Below the pieces are notes generated by a model. That model searched no databases. It had not been told where the DNA came from and saw only the letters and a program-made list of their open reading frames with translations. A program made the translations under genes and the position numbers. 64,000 bases of DNA, taken from positions 162,250,063-162,314,062 of the forward strand of contig BTPG01000007.1 in NCBI GenBank assembly GCA_036245525.1, read 5' to 3'. Shown piece by piece: positions 11,414 to 22,166 of the stretch. Every line of letters begins with the position of its first letter. The stretch's first letter is position 1. Source of the DNA: Semisulcospira habei (lineage: Eukaryota; Mollusca; Gastropoda; Semisulcospiridae).

Positions 11414-12688
11414 ACAAAGCCATCTGGAACTGAGCTGCTGGCAACAATCACCCCTCCCCCCCCCCTCCCCCTGCTCCTTCCGCACATTAAAATACAGCTG
11501 GAGAAAATTACATTTGGCATAAGGGCAGGATCTCACGATCCCCTGTGACTGCAAGGGCTATTGGGAATCTATTCCTTTCAGGCAAAGCGGGGCACGATGG
11601 AAAACTGTACAGCGGGAACTGCAGTGTGTATTTCAGTTGGTGGCATATATTTCCAGGGGTCTTCGCCCGCTCCAAAATCTTCAGTAATTAACCCCTTCCT
11701 TCACATTCATTTAGTTCTATTCCCTAGTAATCGTACCAGGGAGCGCTTCCTTACCCGTTTCTACATCAGTGCCCTCATGAAACCGGCGGCAGTGTGTACT
11801 GTGTTGGCCGCCAATACTTTCATGTTCTTTTGAAGAATCGGAAACATTTAGTGACTAAGCTCTCCCTGCAGGTTCATTTAGCTCTATTTTCTAGCGATAG
11901 CGTAACTGAAAGAGTTTGGCTAGCGGGCTCACAGCCAGAACCGCGTGGAATGCAGCGTGTTCGTTTTCGATTGGCGGCTCACATGTATAAGCCGAAAGTT
12001 CCAACTCCCTGGCTACTTAAAAAAGTGTAGGAGCTTTGACATGTATACTTCAGTTTTACAATTTAAGGTCTAGCACACGCACCACTTGAAGCACTATATA
12101 CAATACACTACTCAAAGCAAACTGTATCAACTGTAGATTATTCTAAGGATTTTAAATAAAATGTTTATATTGAAACATTTTCATAAATATTTCTCTTTAA
12201 ACAACATACAGCAGTAAAATTTTAATTGCCATATATCACATTTTTTAAAAGTTGTGAAAAGAGTAAAACTAAACAAAATGTCGGACAGGCGCGTCGTTAG
12301 CAATGGAGACAGCCACTGAGATCGATTTGCCGACTTGAAAAAGCTAAAAATGTGAGAAAGAAAGGCCTCTGAATAAAAATAGAATTTGGGGGGAATGTTG
12401 ACATTAAATCTAATTTGCTCCAGCACTGCCAGGGAGTGGTAGAGCTGCAGAGAGAGCTGTAACTGGCTTCTGTCAAGCCGGCCGGGCCGGGCCGGGCCCG
12501 GCCCGGCCTCGTTGTAACTGAGTCGGGTGCGGCGCGTGCTCACCCGCCCTCCTCACAAACCTTAGTAAAACACACACTAATAAACTCCTAACGGTCTAAG
12601 CCGCCGCATTACAAATAGCCCTAGGCGTGTCAAGACACCCCCCCCCCCCCCCCCCGCCCGCCCCCCCCCCCCCCCCACCAACCTATTA
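11414..12688. other. No gene recognised
   Basis: Short open frames on both strands without recognisable domains. A GC palindrome (GCCGGGCCGGGC type) lies at about 12478-12505, and poly-C tracts run at 12637-12676. Confidence 0.4.
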
Positions 12689-13770
12689 GTGTTAGCAGAA
12701 AGCGGCCAGAAACCCATCAATATCATCATAGCAGATCAGAAAGAGCCGCCAAATACTTTTTATAAAACAACATGCATGCCGAGAGACCACCCGGCCAAAT
12801 GCATTTTCACAGAAGACCACACCCCAATGTGGGAAACCACACAGCAACCACAACTCAAGGCCGCAGCAACCACAACTCAAGGCACTAACCAACAAACTAG
12901 AAGGCACAATAGACCTCAAACTGTCAGACAGAACCCCGAACACAATGATAGGTACCCCTCCCCCCTCCCCCCCTTCCGGGGAACTCCCACCGGCAGATTG
13001 AGTAGACCTGGACATACCATATTCAACAAATAATCCGACGGGCCAAAAATGAAAGTAGAATTTGACGTCAAACGGACAACTACGTACCAAAACCACAGCA
13101 TCATTTAGACAGACGGATCGCACGACCCAAACACCCACGCCGGCCCGAACGGATCGCACGACCCAAACACCCACGCAACTGGACCAGGTATCTATGTCCC
13201 CAATAAATCGAACAGAGCCATCAAACTGCCCGACCACTGACACGGCGAACAGAGCCATCAAACTGCCCGACCACTGACACGGCGAACAGAGCCATCAAAC
13301 TGCCCGACCACTGACACGGCGAACAGAGCCATCAAACTGCCCGACCACTGACACGGCGAACAGAGCCATCAAACTGCCCGACCACTGACACGGCGAACAG
13401 AGCCATCAAACTGCCCGACCACTGACGTGGCGAACAGAGCCATCAAACTGCCCGACCACTGACACGGCGAACAGAGCCATCAAACTGCCCGACCACTGAC
13501 ACGGCGAACAGAGCCATCAAACTGCCCGACCACTGACACGGCGAACAGAGCCATCAAACTGCCCGACCACTGACACGGCGAACAGAGCCATCAAACTGCC
13601 CGACCACTGACACGGCGGTGTTCACAGCTGAACTAGCAGCCATACTTGGAGCACTCCAAGTTATAAAAGCAGACCTGACAGAAGAAATGAACTTCCTGAT
13701 AGAGACGGACTCCTTGTCCGCTATCCAAGCCATCCAAACCATAGACTCAGCAAGAGAGGACTTCTTAAAA
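12689..13770 (+). pseudogene. LINE fragment with RNase H domain
   Basis: Plus-strand remnant of a retroelement with an RNase H domain, as in I-type LINEs. Landmarks in order: TDGSHDP (the first catalytic Asp, about 13110-13130), GPGIYVPNKSNRAIKLPDH, then after a minisatellite VFTAELAAILGALQVI (catalytic Glu) and ETDSLSAIQAIQ (second Asp), up to about 13770. A stop and an 11-copy repeat separate the two halves, so it is dead. Upstream sequence (12689-13030) is open but not recognised. Sequence at 16340-16640, beyond a SINE and an RTE, may be its continuation; that is inference. Confidence 0.65.
13205..13617 (+). repeat. 37-bp minisatellite inside the RNase H sequence
   Basis: About eleven head-to-tail copies of a 37-base unit (GCGAACAGAGCCATCAAACT plus CGACCACTGACACG), nearly identical to each other. 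The first unit is the RNase H coding segment for NRAIKLPDH itself, so the array arose by amplification within the element. Because 37 is not a multiple of three, each copy shifts the frame. Confidence 0.9.
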
Positions 13771-14106
13771 CATTGATTGATTGATTAACTCCGGGTTTAA
13801 CGTCCACGGCACCGAAGTGATAATGGACGGCCCTGACGGGCGGGTTATGGGGGGACAGGGAAATCTATTGCTATGGAGTACGACCTGAACACTGATCAAC
13901 TCAGGCGCACTCCAACTGTGCCACTTTGATTTACCAGGACCTTTCAACTAAGATGCTATTGAACAAATCCGTCCCCCCCACCCCCCCCCCTTGGATTGTG
14001 AGTCCAGCTACCGGGGCCAGGACGGGGATTCAAACCCACGACCCGGCGATTCCCTTCGCTCTCCTGCTCCGACGCTTAAACCGCATGAGCTATTTCGGAC
14101 TCTTAT
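13767..14106 (-). repeat. tRNA-derived SINE with (GATT)n tail
   Basis: Read on the minus strand, it begins near 14103 with a tRNA-like head: box A TAGCTCATGCGG (about 14085-14096) and box B GGTTTGAATCC (about 14028-14038), spaced as in a pol III promoter. It ends near 13770 with ACGTTAAACCCGGAGTTAAT followed by CAATCAATCAATC. A poly-C/G run interrupts the body. Non-autonomous, depends on a LINE. Confidence 0.8.
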
Positions 14107-14138
14107 TCTTCAAAACTCACAAACCAGATAGGTGAGGC

Positions 14139-16337
14139 TACTTACTTACTTACTTACGCCTGTCACCCCTACCCGGGTATAGGCCGTCGACGAGAGACCT
14201 CCAGCAACTCCTGTCCTGTGCTTCTCCTTCGATTCTACTCCAGGTGGTTCCCAGTCTCTTGATGTCTGCTTGGAGGTCTCGACGCCAGGAGTTTCTCGGC
14301 CTACCTCTTTTCCTCTTTCCCTGGGGGTTCCATGACAATGCCTGCCTAGTGATACTCGAAGCTGGCTTTCTCAGACTGTGACCGATCCATCCCCATCTTC
14401 TTCGCCCAATTTCATTCTCTGCTGTTATCTGCTCTGTTCTCTCCCAGAGTCTGACGTTGCTGATCTTCTCTGGCCAGTGGATTTTTAAAATTCTTCTAAG
14501 GCAACTGTTCATGAAGGTCTGTACTCTGTTGACTGTGGTTTTTGTCAATCTCCAAGTCTCTGCTCCATATAGGAGAACTGCTTTTACATTGGAGTTGAAA
14601 ATCCGGACTTTGGTGTGTTGTGACAGCTCTCTGGAACTCCACACTTTTTTCAACTGGAGAAAGACTGCTCTGGCTTTACCGATTCGTGCTCTGACATCTG
14701 CATCAGTGCCGCCTTTTTCGTCTATGATGCTCCCGAGATAGGTGAAGGACTCCACCTCCTCCAACGGGGTGCCAGCAAGCAAGACTGGTTCTTCCCTGGT
14801 TGCGTTCAGCCTCATTGTCTTTGTTTTCTGTTTGTGAATGGTGAGGCCCACTTGGGACGAGATGTCAGCAAGCCTCGCGGTCTTGTCCTGCATTTGTTGA
14901 AGAGTGTGGGACAGTAATGCCAAGTCGTCTGCAAAATCGAGGTCGTCAAGCTGTATCCACAGTGTCCACTGTATTCCACTTCGTCTGTGCTCTGTGGTCA
15001 TCTTCATGACCCAGTCTATGGCCAGTAGGAAGAGGAACGGAGACAGCAGACACCCCTGCCTGACACCAGTTCTGACCTGGAGCTCCCTGGTGAACTGCCC
15101 TTCATGGATCACGCGGCATGTCATGCCATCGTAGCTGCTCTTGATCAGGCGGACGAGCTTTGTGGGTACACCGTAGTGTCGTAGGAGTTTCCACAGAGTC
15201 TCTCGGTCCACACTGTCAAATGCTTTCTCATAATCCACAAAGTTGACGCACAGCGGGGAGCTCCACTCCAGAGACTGTTCCACGATGATGCGGAGAGTGG
15301 CGATCTGGTCTGTACATGATCGGTTCTTCCTGAATCCTGCTTGCTGGTCTCTCAGCTGGGGGTCAACGGAGCTCTTCATTCTCTCCAGGATGATCCTGTT
15401 GAAGACCTTTCCTGGTACTGACAGCAAGGTGATTCCTCTGTAGTTGGAACACTTGCTGAGGTCGCCTTTCTTGGGAAGCTTGATTAGGTACCCCTCCTTC
15501 CAGTCAGCCGGCATCACCTCCTCTTCCCAGATCTTTCCAAACAGTGGGTACAGCATCTCCACTGTTGTCTCTAGGTCTGCTTTCAGAGACTCCGCTGGGA
15601 TGCCATCTGGCCCTGCTGCTTTGCCGTTCTTCAAAAATGCCACTGCTCTTCTGATCTCTTCCCGGCTGGGTCTGTCACAGCTGATGGGTAGGTCGGTCTC
15701 TGCCGGCTGGATGTCTGGGGGGTCGGGTGGGCTAGGTCTGTTCAGTAACTCTTCAAAATACTCGGCCCATCTGTCGAGTTGGTCTGCTCTGTCTGCAATA
15801 GGCTTGCCTTCTTTGTCTTTTACTGGTCTTTCTGTATGGCCATACTTGCCTGACAATCTTTTGGTAATGTCGTAGAGCTGTTTCATGTTGCCGCTGCCTG
15901 CTGCCTTTTCTGCCTCTGCTGCCAGGCTGTTTGTGTAGGCCCTCTTGTCTGCCCTGATACTCCTCTTCACCTCGCGGTTGGCTTCCCAGTATTCCCCCTT
16001 ACTTTGGCTGCTCTCGTGCGACTGTTGTTGACAACTGCTTTCTTCTGCTTCCTCACTTCTATCTTCTTCAAGGTCTGTGCTGACAGCCAGTCCTTGTGAT
16101 GGTGTTTCCTGAACCCTACAGTGTCTTTGCAGGTTGAGTTCAGCGCCTCTCTAACTGCCTTCCACTGCTGCTCTGTGGTGACCGCCTCCTCTTAGTACTA
16201 GCTCCTGTAGCGCTTGAAAACGGTTGGACAGCACCAGTTTGAACTCTTCTCTAACTCCAGTTTCTCTCAGGAGGCCTACATTATAGCGCTGTCTTCTTGT
16301 TGTCTCTGTGCGGCTTTTCTTTAGCTTGAGCTTCATT
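14139..16337 (-). mobile_element. RTE-type LINE, 5'-truncated, RT frame intact
   Basis: The longest clean RTE copy here. One frame of 606 codons (14150-15970) carries RT from NGKAAGPDGIPAES through YRGITLLS, GFRKNRSCTDQI, FVDYEKAFDSVDR, RTGVRQGCLLSPFLF and the catalytic LDFADDLALLSH, then the RTE-typical thumb and C terminus, where the frame ends in GRGDRRK. The 3' end is a (TAAG)n-type tail (14139-14157), an RTE hallmark. Upstream of the frame, broken linker sequence reaches 16337; the endonuclease is absent. No convincing target duplication was seen. Confidence 0.9.
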
Positions 16338-16339
16338 TC

Positions 16340-17159
16340 GGGGGTGGGCAGAATTGTACAACAAACCAAGGGGAATTACTCAGCGCTGGACAGACGAACA
16401 GTTAGATCCCCTGCCCCCGCCTATCAGGCACCCATTCGCCAGCCCACAGAGAAATATGCAGAGGTATAGAACAAGACGATCATCTACATCCCTTATTCTT
16501 CAAACATTCGGGCCACGCCAGCGCTTAAATAGGGATGGACTGGAGAAGAGCAGGAGAGAACAGCAAGAGAAGCAAGCGGGGAACCGCAGAGACGGCAGAG
16601 AGAGACACACTAGACATCAGTCACGATAGACGTATGGCGAATAGCGCTGTGGGGTTGCATTAGTTACTTTGATGTATATTTAATTCGGAACAAGCATAGA
16701 AAGGCTCTGATGGAAAATTGTTAGATAGATAGCTAGAGAAATAAAAGGGAAGTCTCGAGGCCGCTTCTGAGGTCGCACGAAAAAGAGACGGGGCTTCCCC
16801 AGTTGTTGAAAAACTGAAGGAAAAACTGAAAAAAACACTATTGGCGTCACGAGTGTTTTCTGTTGGCACCTGTGTTTCGTGTTGTGTAACAAATATTTAT
16901 CACAACAAACAACAGTCCTCTTTTTTATCACACAATCACGCATGCCACCAATCTCAACACCGACATCCACCCGTGACAGCGACACATCTTATTTTTACAC
17001 TTGCTTTTTGGAGGAAAGACTTTAACATCATTCTCTGATGTGCTTAGATTGATTTTCACGCGATTTGGGCATAACGTTTCAAGACTTTGACCCAGAAAAA
17101 CATCAAAGTTAACCCAAACAAAACAAAACATTAACCATATGCCTCAACTGATATCTAGT
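16340..17159. other. No gene recognised
   Basis: A plus-strand open stretch (16354-16629) could be the tail of the RNase H-bearing LINE interrupted at 13770, but no diagnostic motif supports this. The rest is AT-rich and featureless. Confidence 0.3.
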
Positions 17160-17361
17160 TTAACCCATTTAGCCCCGGGACCCTGCAGCAGGAGATGGAT
17201 TGATCATGATAATCAAGGGTAGTGCCAGATGAGCCGCTTGGCGCCTATAAAGGCGCCAAGCTCATCTGGCACTACCCTTGAATTATCATGATCAATTCAT
17301 CTCCTGCAACTGGTACATAGTTGTCAGGTGTGAAATGTTGTCTTGGGGTTAAAAGGGTTAA
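17160..17361. repeat. TTAA-bounded hairpin element (core family, copy 1)
   Basis: TTAA plus CCC at the left end (17160) and GGG plus TTAA at the right (17361) flank a near-perfect hairpin whose arms are about 17191-17246 and 17251-17306 with a loop of four bases. The stem contains the shared core GGGTAGTGCCAGAT, then GCTTGGCGCC and its complement. It resembles a piggyBac-type non-autonomous transposon in its ends. Confidence 0.75.
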
Positions 17362-17610
17362 TCAGGTCGACGGGGATTCTAATTTAAATATTAGTGGCCT
17401 GGCGTTTCTCATCCTAACACATCGTCTGAAAAATCAGCCACAGACAGACTGATAATCTTTTCTTGGAAAACTAGTGTGGCAATAAGACTTATATATTCAC
17501 AGGGGTCGGTCCTGGGTACTGAGATTGGCCGCTTCTATAACCGTGATTAACCTAGCTTTTTTGGCTGTCAGTAGAGGTTTTGTTGCGATTTCTGCAGAAA
17601 TCATCATGAC

Positions 17611-17642
<32 letters not shown>

Positions 17643-18389
17643 CCACTGACTGCCAGAGAGTAAGTGTGCACGCTAAAACTCCCGTCTGACTCCAATGTTT
17701 GATATTTTTTTGCAAAAAAAGTCTATTAGGACGAGTGGGTCGGAAAGCAGTTAAAATGCAAACAGTAATTTATAGAATGTTGAAGGCTGTGCGCTAGACA
17801 CCGTGACCAAGAAGGAGACAGGACTGAAAGAGGTAGATATAACACTGCATGCCAAGAATGACTCGTTTCAATTCAATTCAATTCACAAGAAAAAATATCC
17901 CTTAAAGGGCAATTACAGTTTTGTAGACGGTGGGGGGGGGGGGGGGGGGGGGGGGAATAAAAATCATTCAACTGATAAACATTAATTAATATCAAGACAT
18001 TCTAATATCACATTTGTACATGCTATTAATATACTAAATCTAATACTAAAATTGCTTTTTCCTCAGTGAATTGTCCCTTCCTCTTCTTCAACTGATTATT
18101 TTATGCCAGTTCAGGGTTAGGGCATAGGGTAAATGTGGGTTTAGGACTGAGACGTTTTGAATGAACTTTTTCAAGAATTTAAGCGAAAATTCGGAGAAAT
18201 TAGGTCACTTACCTACTTCGCTGACCCCTTTACTTCCATTTGCAGGATGGTGTGAACTGCAGACTAGAAGCAAAAAAGAAAATTCAATTTCTCCCGCTTT
18301 GAAAACTTCCAGCCCATACATAGCCACTCTTGAAAGACTGAAAAGACAACTCTGTTCCTAAAAAGAAGATACAAGGTCAAAGCCACTAT
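17362..18389. other. No gene recognised; A and G tracts
   Basis: Poly-A near 17619-17642 and a G run at about 17931-17956. Short frames only, none recognised. Confidence 0.4.
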
Positions 18390-19150
18390 GAAAGAAAATT
18401 AAGGGAAACAATTCCACTTAAATTCGAAAGACAAGGTTGGAGGAGTTGTTCCTTAATTAGGCTGTAAAAACAGTGCCACGAAACTATTTAGTCCATTATT
18501 AGCAGTAATATATCATTGGAGGTAGTCTCCCCCTACACAACAGTATCTACCCAATAAAAGAAGAAGACATATATTATCTGACCAGTTGCTGACGCCGAAA
18601 CAAGCAAATAAAACTTAAGAGAAACAAAACCAATCAGAATCATTGACATGTCTGGCCAATCAATGACGCCGATAAATCAAATTAGTTAAGGGAAACAATT
18701 CATGTAAAATTCCAAAACAACAAGGCTGGAGGAGTCGTTCCTATTTCAGTCTTGAGAAAACAATGCCGGGTGCGAAAGGGTGCATCATTGCTAGATTTAA
18801 AAGAAATATATCAGTGGGGGCTCCCTTTACGAAAGATTATCCAATCAAAATTATAGTCATATCAATGACGCCGATAAATCGAATAAACTCAAGGGAAATA
18901 TGTAAAAAGACAAGGCTAGAGGAGTTGTCCCTATGTTTCCCTATACAAAAAAAAAGTGCCTTGCTCTTACAGAAAATAATAACACATCACTGGGGGGGGG
19001 GGGGGGAAGGGGGGGCAACTCCCCCTCTGCAAAATAGTAACCAATCAAAATCAATTATTATAGACATGTCTCACCAACCAATAATCGACTAGATCCAAGG
19101 GAAATTTTTCCTGTCAAATTCCCAAAGACAAGGCTGAAGGAGTTGTCGCT
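18390..19150. repeat. Four degenerate tandem copies of a ~200-290-bp unit
   Basis: The phrase AAGGGAAA followed about 30 bases on by AGACAAGGCTGGAGGAGTTG (or close variants) occurs at about 18401, 18687, 18890 and 19096. The intervals carry related text (AATGACGCCGATAAATC). Non-coding. Confidence 0.65.
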
Positions 19151-20064
19151 AAATTAATAATAATAATAATAATGTGTATTTTTAAGGCACCTATACTTTT
19201 GATAGAAAAGCTCTAGGCACCGTACAAATGACATACTAACATATACACACCTTGCGTCCTACAGCACATATATATGCCCTAACATACAAACTCACGCGAC
19301 GAGATATATAATTAGAAAAAAAAAAAGTTAGCCAGAGGTCCATGGTCACCAGAAATGATTATACTTTAGTGGATGTAAACACAAAATAGTAACGAAATCA
19401 TGGGAATCTAAATTCTGTCAACAGTTTTGTGCCCTTGACATTGAGCGTCAGGTATTAACAAGGGAAGAAACTTAAAAACTCTGTGGGTAGTAGGAGAAAA
19501 GAACATATAATAGATATTATTGCTCATTTGGCCACATTTTAGTCATTTTACGCTTGTGTTATTCCCCCCCCCCCCCACCCCCCCCCCCCCCCCCCAATAC
19601 ACTTTCGACATGATCAGTTGTTTTACTTTAACCAATGAGAAGACCAACCATAATTTTTAATGGACTGCAACAAAATACATTTGTGCAGTGGAGTACATTG
19701 TATACTGATGAGCAAAAGAAATGCGACATTTTTTTAATCATCGTAAACACTTCAGGGTTTCTTCTGATTAAAAAAATGTTGCATTTCTTTTGCTCGTCAG
19801 TATCCGTAATATGTAATGGGTTATGTCCCTTCTCCCCTCCCAACCACCACCACAGAAGGCACCAAGCTAATAAGACACTACCTCCAATCATGGCCAGTCC
19901 ATCCTCTGTTGTGGCATCACAAAGGTGAATGTTTATGCACGAGTGGACCGTGCACATGAAAACCAAATCGCTGGATACAATAACAGACAGCTGGATGGAC
20001 AGACACATAAATGAATGGATAGATGGACAGTTCAATAGTGAACGGATAAAGACAAACACAACAG
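19151..20064. repeat. LINE/SINE tail, C tract and foldback at 19697-19803
   Basis: An (AAT)n start at 19156-19173 with following sequence reads as a retroposon tail on the minus strand. A C tract lies at 19564-19597. At 19697-19803 two arms (TGATGAGCAAAAGAAATGCG-like) form a foldback around a ~40-base loop. No gene. Confidence 0.5.
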
Positions 20065-20084
20065 ACGTTATCTGATTCAACCGC

Positions 20085-20090
20085 TTTATT
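20085..20090 (-). terminator. Polyadenylation signal AATAAA, probable for USP30
   Basis: AATAAA on the minus strand about 1.85 kb after the USP30 stop codon; the only canonical hexamer I noticed in the likely range. Confidence 0.4.
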
Positions 20091-20372
20091 GAAAAAAGCA
20101 AGTCAGAACTTTACCACAAATCCATGAACTGTTGTGAACCTTGAAATTTAAACAAATAAAATACAAACTGTGGTGGACACAACCACCATTCAGGATGGGA
20201 TCAGTTAAAGTAACCTTCATGAAAAGATCACAAAGTTCACGATTATAGCTGATTAACTTGTAACCAAAACAGAACCCAGCAAATCCATACATTCAATGTG
20301 CGTCTTGATGAACATTTTCCAACGTACGTAACTTGGATTTCTAGCACAAATTGCAAGACATGCACAGATCAT

Positions 20373-20449
20373 GATAGTTCAAGGGTAGTGCCAGATTAGC
20401 TTGGTACCTTCCAGGCGCCAAGCTAATCTGGCACTACCCTTGAACTATC
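20373..20449. repeat. Hairpin (core family, copy 2)
   Basis: Arms 20373-20409 and 20413-20449, almost fully complementary, three-base loop. Same core (GGGTAGTGCCAGAT, AAGCTAATCTGGCAC) as the copies at 17186, 33723, 49768, 51196 and 60961. Confidence 0.85.
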
Positions 20450-20822
20450 GTCAGTACAGCTTTCAAGACTTCGCAAACTCAATCAACAAAAGAAGTTCAC
20501 AAATACAATATGAAGTACACAGGCACAAGCTGAATAGATCATGATAAGAAAGTACGGCAGTTGTTTTGTATATGGAGAATCATAGCATATTTTCACAAAT
20601 TACTCCAGCAAATTGTTAATATCTTTTTCTGTAACATACACAGGCACACACACACACAAACAAATCAAGCACTAAATATCCGCATCACTGTCAGCTTACA
20701 CTGAAAGCAAACACACACACACACACACAATTTGGGCAATAAATGTACATCTGTATCGGCGAACACTGAAAGCGTACACATACACACACACTTTGAACCA
20801 TAACAACCTCAGGACTCGATGC

Positions 20823-20915
20823 ACTAACACTCTGACCGTCGGTAGTACATTTTGTTGAGATAGTTCCTGCAGGAATCACCTCAACTAAAAGCACTACTGA
20901 CAGACAGAGGGTTAA
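20823..20915. repeat. Hairpin with CTGCAG centre, TTAA edge
   Basis: The arms pair around a TTCCTGCAGGAA centre; the right end is GAGGG plus TTAA. Related degenerate copies lie at about 21640-21770 and 63316-63404. Confidence 0.65.
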
Positions 20916-21408
20916 AGAAAAAAATCACGTCAAACATCCACTGAAGCATCTAAGCTGGATCACGTTTACTGCTCATCATATCATACAAATACTGATAGCG
21001 GGGAAGGGACATCGACTTCATAGCTTTCATTTTTGATTGGGTGCAATGTGAAACAAAAATGATTTCTTTATCGCACAGTGCAAGTGGCTAGGGGCATAAA
21101 ACTGACAAAACAAGAAAAATGGAACCTAAATGCACACACATACACATGTACTGCCATACACACCAACGGACACACTGTCTCTTTGCCCATCTTACGTTTC
21201 TTTGGATTTTTACACGGTTAAAAACAGAACTGACCCCAACAAAAACTGAATCTGAAAACATCAGCTGTATGGATCATGGGACCTTTGATAAGTAATTAAA
21301 CGAGGGCTCGCAAAACTGACTTACCCATTATTGCAACCATCCCTCTTATCAAACTGCCCCCCATCCATCCCTCCCTCACACAAGCATCCACAGTGGCAAA
21401 ATGTCTTC

Positions 21409-21480
21409 GGGCCCGTGAAGGCCACAGTGGGCCCGCGCACACCTGTGCGCAGGCCCACTGCGGCCTTCATGGGCCCCAAG
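21409..21480. repeat. GC-rich hairpin
   Basis: Arms GGGCCCGTGAAGGCCACAGT-like at 21411-21436 and their complement at 21448-21474 meet around a short GCACACCTGTGC centre. Confidence 0.7.
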
Positions 21481-21843
21481 GATGGCTTACTGGGTTACAA
21501 TGCCTGACCAGGGTGTAAAAAAAATCTCTCTTACCAGTGGTGGGAGACTGTTGTGCCTTAAACAGCCGCAGGTATTTTGATTTCGAACCCGACAGCCCCT
21601 TGCCCAAAGGTCCAAAATCACACACCAAAACAAATGCTGTTGGTTTGAATCTTTGCCTGTGAGTAGCATGTTTGGTCGAGGTGTTTCTGTGACCAGACAG
21701 GCTACCCACAGCCAAGAGGTTAATGCAGAAATCACCTCGACCAAAACACGCTATCCACAGCCAAAGGGTTAACCTCATCGTGCATGCCAGCCACCAGTCC
21801 TGTTTACACTACCGGTGGCTGCCTGCACAGAGGGAATAACCTG

Positions 21844-21919
21844 TTAACCCTTTGCGTGTCGGTAGCGGTTTTAGTCGCCATGATTCCGGTAAAACCGCTA
21901 CCGACATGCAAAGGGTTAA
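21844..21919. repeat. 76-bp TTAA-bounded hairpin
   Basis: TTAACCCTTTGCGTGTCGG at the left is mirrored by the right end, closing on TTAA at 21916-21919; loop about 20 bases. TTAA followed by CCC is the signature of piggyBac-type ends. Confidence 0.75.
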
Positions 21920-21938
21920 TCGGCGCACAGTTCACTAT

Positions 21939-22166
21939 TCACACACGTTCGTAAAAAAGCATGTAGGCTTGGCATGACAGAACTGTGTCCAGCGAGGCTC
22001 GTTCAACCGTGCAATCTGAGGTCAGCCACCACAAGTCCGACATCTTCTGCTCCTGTTCTGTTTTCATGGTCATTGGTCCGCGGCGGTATGTGACGAAGTG
22101 GCCTGAGGTTCCATCGCCCATGTGCGAGACAACTGACGTCAGTCGATACACGTAGTGGCCTCCCGT
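21939..22166 (-). CDS. USP30: USP30 coding exon 9 (His box and stop)
   Basis: Acceptor TTCACAG|ACGGGA. Encodes HYVYRLTSVVSHMGDGTSGH with catalytic His425, then FVTYRRGP, WWLTSDCTVERAS with the third catalytic position Ser452, and the family-typical end YMLFYERV. TGA at 21939-21941. Confidence 0.95.
   Translation of the reverse strand, partial: TGGHYVYRLTSVVSHMGDGTSGHFVTYRRGPMTMKTEQEQKMSDLWWLTSDCTVERASLDTVLSCQAYMLFYERV

Larger units (their letters stand above)
20065..21938 (-). other. USP30: Probable 3' UTR of USP30
   Basis: Sequence downstream of the USP30 stop on the minus strand. The first good AATAAA on that strand is at 20085-20090, giving a UTR of about 1.85 kb; the exact end is inferred. 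It contains four hairpins (20373-20449, 20823-20915, 21409-21480, 21844-21919) and CA repeats near 20645-20790, so the mature transcript would carry several long double-stranded stems. Confidence 0.45.

Noticed and set aside
13988..14106. Possible true tRNA gene on the minus strand
   Set aside because: Boxes A and B are present, but the cloverleaf does not close and the sequence continues into a SINE body with GATT tail.
17186..17307. Hairpins considered as microRNA precursors or bacterial-type terminators
   Set aside because: Loops are two to five bases and arms nearly perfect over 35-55 bases, unlike typical microRNA hairpins. Repetition and TTAA ends favour mobile elements. Small-RNA data could change this.
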